From assembly GCA_002189035.1 (NCBI GenBank), contig NEEC01000009.1, positions 558,001 to 622,000 on the forward strand: a stretch of DNA of 64,000 nt, read 5' to 3'. The notes under the pieces are model-generated. The model saw nothing but the letters and a program-made list of their open reading frames with translations, ran no database searches and had not been told where the DNA came from. A program made the position numbers and the translations under genes. Below, piece after piece: positions 39,853 through 50,671 of the stretch (the first letter of the stretch is position 1; each line of letters begins with the position of its first letter). The stretch comes from Utricularia gibba. Lineage: Eukaryota > Streptophyta > Magnoliopsida > Lamiales > Lentibulariaceae.

Positions 39853-41416
39853 ACCCAAAGTTGGCGAGTCTAAGAACTGATGCAACAAGGCGGCGGTGGT
39901 GGAGAATCCTTGATGATGTATTGAAATAAAAGCGCCGAGAATAATTTCTAAGTTGACTAATCTCATCTTAGCCTATGCTTTTATGTGCCACGTCACCAAA
40001 TTCCCCCCCCCCCCATCAGTCAACTCTACCCCCCAAAAGCCCCTTTAATCATAATAAAATATTATAAAATAATACATATTTTTTATATTAGAAAATCCAA
40101 AAAATATTCTAATTATATATTATAAAATATTTATATATATAACATGTGTGTGTGTGTTTACATTACTTTTGTCCAAATTTTGATAAATAAGTGGGCACTT
40201 TTTTTAAACGTGTGTAAAATTTTTATTTCAAATAATCACAACTCATTTATATGGGTCATCACAAATAAATATTTATTTCATATTTAAATATTTTAAATCA
40301 TATTAATTTTTTACATAGCTACAAATTAGTTTAGTTTGGAATTTAACCAAAATCGATAAAATAATTGTGCATAATAGTTTTGGAACCATAACCAACATTT
40401 GTTGCTCTCATAATACTGGGTCAAAGAAGACAATATAATAGTTAGAATGGTTTATTATATTGCGGATGAATAACATTAATTAGACAGGTTTCTGGAAATA
40501 ATAAATTAATTATTCGCATAAAAATTCATTATTTTAAATGTTTGTATAAAAATATAAGAAATAAAAAGATGTGACTATATGACAATTCTCTACTATATTT
40601 TTATCTAGATTTTGCATTTAACATATACAACATACGTTATTTTTGGTACACACAAAAATCGGGATGGTCATTCTTCAAATAACCCGACAATTCATGCATG
40701 AGAATGATAATTGCACAAGTTTTGGTGATATTGTACCAAAACAACATTACTTGTTTCACCCAATGTATAGACTTGTAATATTACTTAATGGTCCACTAAT
40801 TTCATAATAATATTACTTAATATTCCACTAATGTAGAATCATTTCTGTTAATCCATATTTATGTACATAATTCTCACATTGGGTAACACAAGTGAAGTAC
40901 GAGTATCTTCGATTGATACGTTTATTATTATGATTTTTACAATTTGATTCTTAGGTTGTGTAATTCAAGTGGTTGTTTTAAAAATCTCAATTCAGCCACA
41001 TTATTATAAAGTTGGATTAAATTTGAATCATTTAAAAATAAAAAAATGAATCACATTTCAATCATGTTTCAATTATAATTAAATCAGGATTTAATTATGA
41101 TTTAATGTATAGTTTGATGGGATCCAAATCACATTGGGATAACGAGCCACTGAAAAGTAGCCGAAAGGTGCTCTGGTGGACTGGCGTAGGCCGATAAACC
41201 GATATGTGTTAAAGTTTGCCAGCAGCGGCCGTTTTGAACAGTCTGAAAAATAGTCGAATTATGGCAATGCCAAAACAGTCGGCGGCTGATAACATATATT
41301 TTTGAGTGATTAAGTACATGGTAAAGATTCATATTGTGCCATAAAAATTAAGTTTTATTGCCTAGTTTTATATTTTTACGTATAAGTACCGTATTTGTGT
41401 TATTTTAGTCTTATTT

Positions 41417-41488
41417 GGGTTAAATCTACGATTTAGGGTTTAGCAATATTTGTGTTATTGCCTAAACCCTAATCTACGATTTAACCCC
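41417..41488. repeat. Near-perfect inverted repeat (32/33 bp arms, 7-nt loop)
   Basis: The left arm 41417-41448 and right arm 41456-41488 are reverse complements with a few mismatches and bulges. Each contains the plant telomere-like TTTAGGG/CCCTAAA motif. Confidence 0.75.
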
Positions 41489-41539
41489 ATGATTCTAATA
41501 GTTTTCTTTGAGCAATACAACATAGGTCGCAACACAAAT

Positions 41540-42760
41540 CTCAAGAAGCTGTATATAAATAGTGTAGTGGCATAAGATGAGGTCAAAGTCCGAGAAGGAG
41601 TACAACAAAATCTAAGAAAGGAAAAATTAGGATTTTGGACAAAAAGGAGGACAATATGGAGAAATAAAAATATCTCCCCCATTGAAGACGCACGAAGTTC
41701 TTTCTGGAGAAAGTTTTCTAGGGGAAAAAAGGAGAAAGACGAACCTGGAACGAAGCTTATATTTCAAGACTATTTTATGTTTCCAAATAATATTACTCTT
41801 AGGTAAGAGTAGCTAACAATATGTTCTAGTTTTTTGTTGATATTTTAAATTCTTTACTAGTTTATTTTCTGGTATTCGATTATGAAATTATAATGTGGAT
41901 GATGTTTTTTTTCTATTTTCATTTACCTTAAGTATAAGTGACTAACCATTTAAGGGTGACTTGGGGTGAAAATGAGAGATTTGTACTAGTCAATCTTTAG
42001 ACCTAATCAGCCATAAGTCATGCCATTTCCTTAACAAACCAGGATAGATACAGGAGAAGAGAGTAGTGAAATTCATCTTAACAATCCTAAATAGAGGTAG
42101 ATCAAAAATTAGAGAAAAACAAGAGTTTAGGTAGACCTAAACTTTGTATTAAATGTTTGATTTATGGTTTGTGTAAGCGTGTGTAGTGATAAACATATAT
42201 CTCTTAGGAGTCTCAAGTCATTACCCATTTCATCTCAGAAACAATCGAGTTCCAAAGCTTGTTACTTTTTTTACTGCATTCCATTGTAGTTCTACCTTAG
42301 TCCTAGTTTTAAGATTAAATTTACCAATGTGACATTGATTTCATGCATTGATTTTCATATAACAAACATCATACTCCTTGTATTCGACCCTAATTACTAT
42401 GTTCACAATTGTATTATGTTTGAATGTGTGTTAGGTTATAAATTTAGTTGATAAGAAAAATTACAATATAATGACGTTGTTAATTTTTCGTTTATCAACG
42501 GTTATTTGAAGACAAGACCACAATACGGACAGCAGGCACAGGAAATAACTGACGTCTACAGAACTCAAAATTCGATCAGACTAGTCTCTTCTATAAATAC
42601 AAGGAACCCCGAAGAATTAAGAGCGAGAACTCCAATCCCTTTAATTTGTATCTTTTCCCCATCCCCATCTAGTGAAATCATTTGTCCAATGAGTCACGAC
42701 AGTTTCGTGGTTTTTTCTGTTTTTCGACAGTTTTCACGTTAAAACCCCTTGTATTTTTTC
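41540..42760 (+). mobile_element. Probable fragment of a Ty3/gypsy (Tat/Athila-like) leader
   Basis: A TATA-like box at ~41549 and a distinctive untranslated segment at ~42371-42500 (ctccttgtattcgacccta, then 'ttaggttataaatttagttga') recall the leader between LTR and gag in plant Tat/Athila elements. No gag or pol frame and no clear LTR pair were seen. Confidence 0.3.
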
Positions 42761-43522
42761 ATTTATGTCGACCGCATCACAGCACTCAACTCGTTAAAAT
42801 CTAATTCGAATAGGACGCATTCAGCTGCATCCTTGACCTGAAAATCGGTCTCCACCCCCTTGCCGATTTTCGACCACAAAATAGTTCATAATGAAAATAT
42901 TAAAACAAGATTCAATCATGGTTTGGATTATAAAAATCATTAACCACTTGTATAGGTAATTTATAATTTTTTTACAATTTAAAACCCTATTTAAAAGTAA
43001 AATAATATGAAAATAAGAATTATAATTATATAATGACCCATTTTCACTTTACATGATATTATTCGTTTCGAATATTTAATACTCATAATTATTACATTCT
43101 ACTCTTTTGAAAAAAATAACTTTTATAAGGTTATAGAAATTCTGTGTATAAACTGTTACTTTATCTCGTTTTAATTAATTATTTGTTCTAATTCACATGG
43201 TTCCACTTATAACTAACAAAGATTCAAAAAAAAATGAAACAAAATATTAGGATATAATCAAATATTCATCTTGAAATTATCTTATGAGACACATTGATAT
43301 TTTTTTTTAAACACAAAAATTAACTGTCATTTCCTCCATGTGAAACTGCTACGAAATTAACTGTTGAAATCTGCTGCTGTTAATCAATGGATTTTGTATT
43401 TATTAAAATTGATAAATTAATTTTAAATTAAAATTCAAAAAGATGATTTATTGATGAGCCACGCTGGTCCAACATTAACGTCTGTTTCCTTTGATAAGAA
43501 CATCTTCTCTCTCTGGCGGCTC

Positions 43523-43532
43523 CTACTTATAG
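43523..43532 (+). promoter_or_regulatory. CArG/TATA-like element, P1 copy (ctacttatag)
   Basis: It sits in the same context as the B and B' copies (ggcggctc before, aaacc after), with two base changes from CTATTTTTAG. Confidence 0.5.
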
Positions 43533-43630
43533 AAACCTTTTTCTTTTCCTAAAGGACTCCACTTGGTGCTCTTGTTCCTTTCTGGGTCATTTTCATTTGG
43601 GTTTCCTTTTACCAGTGCTGTAGTTGTTAT

Positions 43631-45000
43631 GTGGAGGTCAGGATTGGCAAGACAAAACAAATCAAGAAAGAGAGAATTGAAAATCTGAGCTCTCTACAGA
43701 TGGCTTTTTCAAAGAGAAGAAAGAGAAGGGCTTATCAAGAGCTCCCACAATTTTCTCCTCCTCTGAAAGGCTCTTTGAGTTCTTCAGCTCCAGGTTCTCT
43801 ACTCTTGTTTCATCTTTAAACAATTGTGTTTATGAGTAATCTGATTTCATTCAGATCCCTGCGAGAGGAGAAGAAAAAAAAGGGTTTTGTAGTAAGAAGC
43901 TTTCTTTGTTGTTTCTCCTTTCCCCCCTTTTGTTCTGTACGGACGGTACGGACAGGCATGTACTGTTTGCAAACAAAGAAATCAAAATACAAAATGGCGT
44001 TGCTATTTCAAGGTGGAAGTTTGAATTTCTTTTATGCAGTGGGTGCATGCATCATTAACCGTTAATTCCTCTGTAGTTAAGTTAATGCTGACAATTAAGG
44101 TTGAATTGCTTATATTAGAAGATAATAAATCTGTTGTGGCATGATTAGGCCCCCGTAACTCTAAGGAAAATAGCTAATGCTCTCGAGATGTGTGATTTGA
44201 TTCTTAGGCATTTCTTATTGCTGATAACCGAAGTTAATTCCACATGAGGTTTTCTGCTTGTGTTTTGAGAGTTTTATGCTGACAAACACGGAGTAAATTC
44301 AATGCATTTTTTAACATCATGAAGCATGAATGGCATACTTCAGAGGCATGATTTTGCAGTTTCAGGAGCCCGGAGAAGTTGGAGTGACCATGGCGTGATG
44401 TTGAGGTAATAGTGAACGACACCCTAAGGTTTGCCATCCGTTACTTGAAAAAAAGAACAATACGGACATGGTGATATTCATATTGTTAGAAAGCATATCT
44501 CAGGTCCAAGGAGGTAGATTAGTGATTGTCTTGTCATTTTTGTTATGAATTTGAATTTCATACGCATCTTTTCGATCCATCGGATCATGAGGCTGCAACT
44601 TTCTTGAACAGTTGAATGAGTGGCCTAGAAGATGGGCCTCTGAGGTGCCCGTAGTTACACTTGATAATGGTGAACTGGATGAGAAGGTCAGGACACTTGG
44701 ATCTCTTGTCTTCTTAAGACTACTGGTTCTATCATGCTTTATTTGAGTTCCCAACTAGTGAACCCCCCCCCCCCCCCTCTCTCTTGTTCATGAAAAACAA
44801 GTACCCGGTTCATCATGTGAGTGTATGCTTTCACCCTTGAATGTGAACATGAGCCATGGGACAAAATTCAAAATCAGTGTGATCTACATGCTCAGTGATG
44901 TCTTTGTGTTTTTGCTGATTACGTCATAAGAACATGGAAGATGTTTATGTAATCAGGGGTTTTGTTTTCTTTCACCGTGTTTAGGTGGTGGAGACGTCAG
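43631..45000 (+). pseudogene. MADS pseudogene P1 (SVP-like)
   Basis: Exon 1 remnant (~43640-43796) reads RIENLSS, then MAFSKRRK, an internal deletion of the [12 protein letters not shown] part, then a frame-shifted version of the end of the MADS domain, and stops at the conserved ctccag/gt donor. Exon 2 remnant 44325-44405 starts CATGAATGGCATACTTCAGAG, like exon 2 of the intact genes, and ends ttgag/gtaa. Exon 3 remnant begins at 44985 after tttag (VVETSVGSQ). The upstream element and GC-rich flank resemble B-type genes. The K-box exons are absent; instead the sequence runs into the unit-start segment found again at 50028. A C15-type run sits at ~44763-44777. Confidence 0.72.
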
Positions 45001-45294
45001 TCGGGAGCCAGAAAAGCGCGAATACAAGCTGCAAGATCATATCAGCGATGGATTCCGGTCACCGGTATCCGCCAGCGGCGCCGCGATTGCCTAAATGGGG
45101 ACTTTCAAAACACTTTCAGTTCAATCTTTCCCAAGCAAAATCATTAACCGAAATCTCAAACTTACAAGAAACGATCATCCATGAAGATGAAACGGTTTAC
45201 AGTGATCATGATCTTGTTATTTTACAAGATGATTGTTACTATTATTCCAACGGTTGTTTGATCTCGTGCTTCCTTTTTTTTTTCTTCTTTTTGT
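44985..45294 (+). other. Open frame at the duplication-unit start, function unknown
   Basis: A 103-codon frame (about 85 non-repetitive residues, e.g. GSQKSANTSCKIISAMDSGH, PRLPKWGLSKHFQFN, HEDETVYSDHDLVILQDD) follows the P1 exon 3 remnant. A second copy is at 50028-50290, but there the frame is interrupted near 50178. I recognise no family. It may be a captured gene piece. Confidence 0.35.
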
Positions 45295-45579
45295 AACGTA
45301 AGACATTCCACTGAACTAGGAAGATCTTTGTCCAAAGGGGTGTAAAGGCGATCGAACATGTCCGTACAAAAGATCCGATGAAAAACAACATGTATTAATT
45401 TAATGATAATTTAGATAGGCATTCGTGGTTTGTGGAGGTAGAGGCGGATTCTGTGGACGTGAGACCGATGGACAGACAGCTTGCCTGGGGCCTGGGCCTC
45501 TGACAAAATTCATGACTGGATTTCTTTCTTCTCTTCTCATCTCTTCCATTTCTACCTCCACGGAAAGATTCCCTGAGCA

Positions 45580-45589
45580 CTATTTTTAG
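45580..45589 (+). promoter_or_regulatory. CTATTTTTAG element, gene A
   Basis: It matches the MEF2-type CArG pattern C(A/T)8G and lies 70 bp upstream of the A start codon. It may instead serve as the TATA box, as no other TATA-like site is close. Confidence 0.55.
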
Positions 45590-45658
45590 AAAGCCCTTTG
45601 CTTTTCAAAGGTCAATTCGCAACTTCCCTTGTGTTGATCGAGCTCTGCACTACCGAAA

Positions 45659-47460
45659 ATGGCACGAGAAAGGATCAAGATCAAGAGGATCGAAAACCTG
45701 AGCGCCCGACAAGTGACTTTTTCCAAGAGAAGAAAAGGGCTCATCAAGAAGGCCAAAGAGCTCTCAGTTCTCTGCGACGCCGAAGTTGCTCTCATAGTCT
45801 TCTCCTCCACTGGGAAGCTCTTCGAGTTCTCTAGCTCCAGGTGGGTTCATTTGTTTTTCCAACACTAAGTGTGTGCTGTTTTTTTATCTTCATTTTTTAG
45901 AAATTATAGCATCAGATCCTTGGTATAATTAGGGTTCGTCATCTGGAGACCTCTCCTTCTTACATTACCTTGTTTTTCTCAAAGAATATCCCGAGATCTA
46001 GGAATCTGGTTGATGCCCAGCGAGTTCTAAGCACCCATCTGCAAATAGCCATCCATCTACTTAGAAAACAACATTTCTAGCAATCGTAACTGGTAGAAAC
46101 TAGGGGTGTAGAGAAACAAGGTATTGTTTTCAAGCGTAGCAACAGGAATGAAACATAAGTTGTGTTGTAAATCTTGCATCGACTTTCTGCACGTTTGTTT
46201 CAAGTCAAATTGTCAAGTGAACTTTAGAGCTGAAGATTCAACATCTGTGGTAAGGGTGTAACCAAACTCATGGTGCTTCTCTCTGTTGAATCTTAGATAC
46301 TCCATTGCTATTTTGATCTGTGTTCTATTACCATGTACGGCTTTGTTATTACGCATTGTCTGTTGGAATGAGATGAAGCTCAAGTCCACTCTCTTGTTAA
46401 TGTTGTGAAGCATGGATGGTATACTGGAAAGGTATAACTTGCAGTCGAAAAGCCACGAGCTGCAGGCACTTCCGTCTCTCGACCTTCAGGTTTGAAAACT
46501 ACGATTCAGTAGCATTGCAATGTGAGTGGCATACATTTTACACTAGCTACTGATGATCTTGTGGTGATGGCAGCTTGTCATGAGCAGCGATTTCCCCACA
46601 TTAAGCAAACAAGTGGCTGAGAAGACCCGCCTGCTGAGGTAGTGTGCTCGACTTCGCAAACCCTTCTAATTTCTCATGTTGACAACATGGCTATGTCGAC
46701 ACAAGGCGGATGAGAGGGGAGGATCTCCTGGAAATGAGCATACAGGAGTTGCAATCTTTGGAGAAGTCACTAGGAGAAGGATTGGATCGCGTTATCGCAA
46801 AAAAGGTCTGTGCAGCAAATCCATGAATGAAGCTCTTGGGAGAATCAAGGTTGTCTCTTCTGATCCTGGTGTTTTGGCTTTTGACAGAATGAGAGGATTG
46901 AGAAAGAGACAAGTGAGTTACAAGAGAAGGTTAGCACCCTTGATCCCTTTGTTTAAGCAAGACAAGCACTCAATACAAGCTTAAAAAAAGTTTCCCAGAA
47001 TTAGATCTACCTGGTTCATGGCTCACTTTCCATCCCTATGTGCAGATAATCCAGCTTGCAAGAGAGAATGATTTGCTAAGGCAAGAGGTATGCACATCTT
47101 TTGGTTCAAGACAACATCTGTCCACAGGGCATCAACTAACCAGATACGTTAACACCACAGTGCCATTCACTTTTTTCCCCTTTCTTGTCCACAACATTCC
47201 TGTTCAGATGGAGGACATGTCGACCAGTAGCCTGAAAATGGGGACTACATGTTCCGAAACCATAGCTTACGACGAAGTCCCGACGTCGTCCTCGTTTTCC
47301 AAGAGTTCCTCAGACACCTCCCTTACACTAGGGTGACTGATTCCTTCACTCCGTGAAGAAAAGAATCCAAGCCCTCCTCTTCTGACCTCGCTGCTGCTCC
47401 TTCTTTGGTTGCAGGTTGGGTTTAGATGAGACCAGCCGGGCTAGTGGCGGCTCACGCTGA
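45659..47460 (+). CDS. SVP/AGL24/DAM-like MADS-box protein, gene A
   Basis: MIKC-type transcription factors of the STMADS11 clade control flowering time and, as DAM genes, bud dormancy. Eight exons: 45659-45840, 46411-46489, 46574-46638, 46706-46805, 46888-46929, 47046-47087, 47208-47332 and 47415-47460, 226 residues. The MADS domain is [20 protein letters not shown] ... [19 protein letters not shown]. The I region is [18 protein letters not shown]. The K domain is [24 protein letters not shown], continuing to NDLLRQE. The C-terminus is [16 protein letters not shown], with an LxLxL (EAR-like) repeat formed only when the last intron is spliced; read-through stops at 47334-47336 after LTLG. The frame is fully open. 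This is the first copy of the ~5 kb A-B duplication. Confidence 0.9.
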
Positions 47461-48930
47461 TGGATCCGTACCCTGCAGCTGACTCCTTGCTCATGTTGTG
47501 CCCTTTTCTTACATTGGAACTTCCATGTTTGCTGCTTCTAATCAGTGGCTTGCCGTTCCACCTTTAAAATTTAGTGCGTGATTTCCGTTGTGAAAATTAA
47601 AAGCTAATGATATATTTTATTTAAATTATTTATATTTAGATAAATACGTATTATACATTAAAATCATACTTAATACATAGATTTTATAAATATGTGTTTA
47701 AAGTGAATAAAAAAACTAAATCTTGTATGACTACAAAAATTCATGCCGCATTGGAGGTTTGAAAATATGGTTGAATAGGTTACGTAAATATTTCAGAAAT
47801 TATGTGTATTCTTCCATAAATAACAAAAAAAATAGAATAGGAAATATGAAAAATTTCATTTCTGAAATTATATCATTATTAATACATGTGTATTTTTAAA
47901 AATAAACGCATATCAAATATAATCTGTGTTGTATAGACTTAGGGTATCCACATTATGCATGGTCCTCTTTTTTCATTTTTTATTTTTTCTTATTCCACAC
48001 AATAAATTTGCATTGTTGTAGGAATATTAATATTTTTTTTAAAATAGTTTTGCTTTTATACAAATATTTTATATTATCAAATACAAATAATTTTTACTAT
48101 AAATTAAATTGATAAGCAATTCTTATTTTTTTAATAAAATAATAATATTAATTTACATTTTATTATATATACTTAAAAAAATTACATTTTTTTGAGAAAC
48201 AGAATCAAATGGATACGATGAGAATTTGGAGTTCCTATGCTACCAAATGTTTTTGTTCCTTTGGGTTGAATTTATGATTTTAAAACCATGGCTTAGTATT
48301 CAGTTTTTTTTTTAATATTATTGACCAATTGATTATGAAGAGTTAAGTCAATATAGGAGCATTGTTATCTAAAATTTCTTTGTATGATATTGTTATTTTT
48401 GAATGTACAATTCTCATAATTTTACGTTATCTTCTTCTAAAAAAAAAAAAGAGCTCATACAAAATCAAAAAATATATTTTTGTATAAATTGTCTCTCTAT
48501 GTATTAGTAAACAATATGATATTCGACTAAATCATTATATAATTACTTGGACTCATTAGCAATTCTTGACCATATTTATTGACCAATTTATTAAAAGAAA
48601 CTCAAAATGTACTTTTCTGTCAAATTTAAAATGAAAGTTTAAATTTCATAATAAAATTCGAAAAATGGTGACAGGGGCCCAAAGGCAGCCAAATCATTTA
48701 GTGGGAATGACACGGTGGGTGGGGGTGTCATTTGGATTTTTTTGAAAAATACTCACTATGTGTGTGTTAAAAATATCCATCCTGTGTTCAAATTTTTGTA
48801 CGTGGTGTGTGAGAGATAAATCCTTTAATACCATTGATTGCTTATACCATTGATTGCTTGCTTTGCTTGCTCATGGCGTTTGTCAGGTGAATTTTTTTTT
48901 GATTCTCGCGTGTTCTCTCTCCGGCGGCTC
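47461..48930. other. Spacer between A and B (first duplicate copy)
   Basis: This is AT-rich DNA that is closely matched by 52489-53746. No coding frame is seen. B's GC-richer promoter (ctctccggcggctc) begins near 48910. Confidence 0.6.
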
Positions 48931-48940
48931 CTATTTTTAG
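48931..48940 (+). promoter_or_regulatory. CTATTTTTAG element, gene B
   Basis: The same motif as upstream of A, 133 bp before the B start codon, preceded by cggcggctc and followed by aaaccca. Confidence 0.55.
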
Positions 48941-49072
48941 AAACCCACATGGCATCCCCCCTTCCCCCTCAACCCCGGTAGGGCGGTACCTTGCACTTGG
49001 TGGACCTGCTTCTCTCTTCGGCCCTCAATCTTCATCTGCTCTCAATAATAGCTTCTTGTCCGAGAGCCAAAA

Positions 49073-50040
49073 ATGGCGAGGGAGAAGATCAAGATCAGGC
49101 GAATCGATAACTTGAGCGCCCGCCAAGTAACTTTTTCCAAGAGGAGAAAAGGGCTCATCAAGAAAGCCAAGGAGCTTTCGATTCTCTGCGATGCTGATGT
49201 TGGTCTCATCATCTTCTCCTCTACTGGGAAGCTCTCCGAATACTCCAGCTCCAGGTTCCGTACCTCTGTTATCTATTTATTTATTGGTTCTGCCTCAGGC
49301 CCTCAAGGTCTTCTGTTTCTGTCAAAGAAGTTGGACATCGGATCCTTGGGAGAAAAAAGGGTCCTTCTGATGTTTTTGTATCGTGATCTGGAGATATTTC
49401 ATTGTTTTGGCCCTCGATCTTTAGAGATCTGAGAGAGCTGTCCATGTTCCTTAAGTTCCGTACAACTCGGAAACTAAAGACCAAATGGATAAAGAAGGAA
49501 TATACCTTTTTAGTTGCTGCCTGTGCCTGTGGGCTTGTTGCTTTTTTGGTAATTAAAAAAATCATATCTTGATCTGTTCTCTCTAAAATGGTTTTCTTGG
49601 AGCAGTTGAGAGTAAGCACAGTTGAGGCTCTTGATTGGCCTTCTGTAAAACTTTTGTTGTGTTTCAACAAGCTGATAGAACATCTTCTATTGCACTGTTT
49701 TCTTTTTCTCAATCCCTACTTTTCTTCCAATCGCGTTGTTAATGTGACTCTACAATGGCACCACTGCTAATTTGGACTCCTTTGTTGAAATCATGAAGCA
49801 TGGATGATCTTCTTCAAGGGTACAAATTCCTGAAAATCTGTTGCAGCCATGGCTTGATCTTGAGGTAAGCAAGCACCATCTGGCATTCTCTTCTTATTGG
49901 GATTGTGATACGAAGCTGTCACTGAGATTCATATCCTATCCTTCTTGAATCTTCTTGAACGTGCAACAATGGCGGTGGCAGCTCGTTGTGGGCAGCGACT
50001 TCCCCACATTAAGCAAAGAAGTGGCTGGGGAGCCAGAAAA
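49073..50040 (+). pseudogene. Truncated MADS gene B, broken at the duplication junction
   Basis: Exon 1 (49073-49254) is an intact MADS domain identical in type to B' ([40 protein letters not shown]). Exon 2 (49799-49864) is 66 nt instead of 79, a 13-nt deletion that shifts the frame. Exon 3 starts after ggcag at ~49979 ([15 protein letters not shown] in B') and ends abruptly at gtggctg (50021-50027), fused to gggagccag, which is normal unit-start sequence (45003 onward). All K-box exons are missing. A transcript reading into intron 1 would make a MADS domain plus a short tail. No dimerisation K domain is possible. Confidence 0.85.
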
Positions 50041-50591
50041 GCGCGACTACAAGCTGCAAGATCATATCCCGGGATGAATTCCGGTCATCGGAATCCACCA
50101 GCGACGCCGCGATTGCCCAACTGGGGACTTTCAAACCACTTTCAGTTCAATTTTTTCCCAAGCAAAATCATTAACCGAAACCTCTAAAACTTACAAGAAG
50201 CGATCATCCTTGAAGATGAAGCTGTTTACAGCGATCAAGATCTTGTTCTTTTACAAGATTACTCTTATTCTAACGATGGTTTGATCTTGTGCTTCCTTTT
50301 TTTTTCTTTTTGTAATGAAAGACATTCCACTGAACTAGGAAGATCTTGGTCCAAAGGGTGTAAAGGCGATCGAACATGTCCGTACAAAAAGATCCGATGA
50401 AAAAACATATATTAATTTGGTAACTTAGATAGGGATTCGTGGTTTGTGGAGAGGCGAATTCTATGGACGTGAGACCGATCCGATGGACAGACAGCTTGCC
50501 TGGGGCCTGGGCCACTGACAAAATTCATGACTGGATTTCTTCTCCTTCTCATCTCTTCTATTTCTATCTCCACGGAAAGATTCGCTGAGCA

Positions 50592-50601
50592 CTATTTTTA
50601 G
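50592..50601 (+). promoter_or_regulatory. CTATTTTTAG element, gene A'
   Basis: It lies 71 bp upstream of the A' start, in the same context as in A (gagca before, aaagccctttg after). Confidence 0.55.
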
Positions 50602-50671
50602 AAAGCCCTTTGCTTTTCAGAGGTCAATTCTCAACTTCCCTTGTGTTGATCGAGCTCTGCACTACCCAAAA

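Larger units (their letters stand above)
39853..43490. other. AT-rich intergenic region with retroelement traces
   Basis: No cellular gene was recognised. It holds a C-run at ~40006-40014, a strong inverted repeat (41417-41488), a TATA-like gtatataaatag at ~41549-41560, and a segment at 42340-42500 like the leader of Ty3/gypsy elements. Short open frames here lack codon continuity. Confidence 0.55.
45003..50027. repeat. Tandem duplication, copy 1 (unit A-B)
   Basis: The unit runs from gggagccagaaaagcgcg (45003) through gene A to gtggctg in B exon 3 (50027). It is matched along its length by 50028-54858, allowing indels. Gene order, exon sizes and intergenic text are shared. Confidence 0.85.

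Noticed and set aside
39151-39966. 271-codon minus-strand open frame opposite the GRP gene
   Set aside because: It is the antisense of the GGN repeats, giving Ala/Val/Pro-rich text; no splice or promoter support.
44763-44777. Long C run in P1
   Set aside because: A simple homopolymer; its length is unreliable and no function is implied.
45586-45810. Minus-strand frames opposite MADS exon 1 in A, B', C
   Set aside because: They recur at every copy because exon 1 is conserved; they are antisense shadows.
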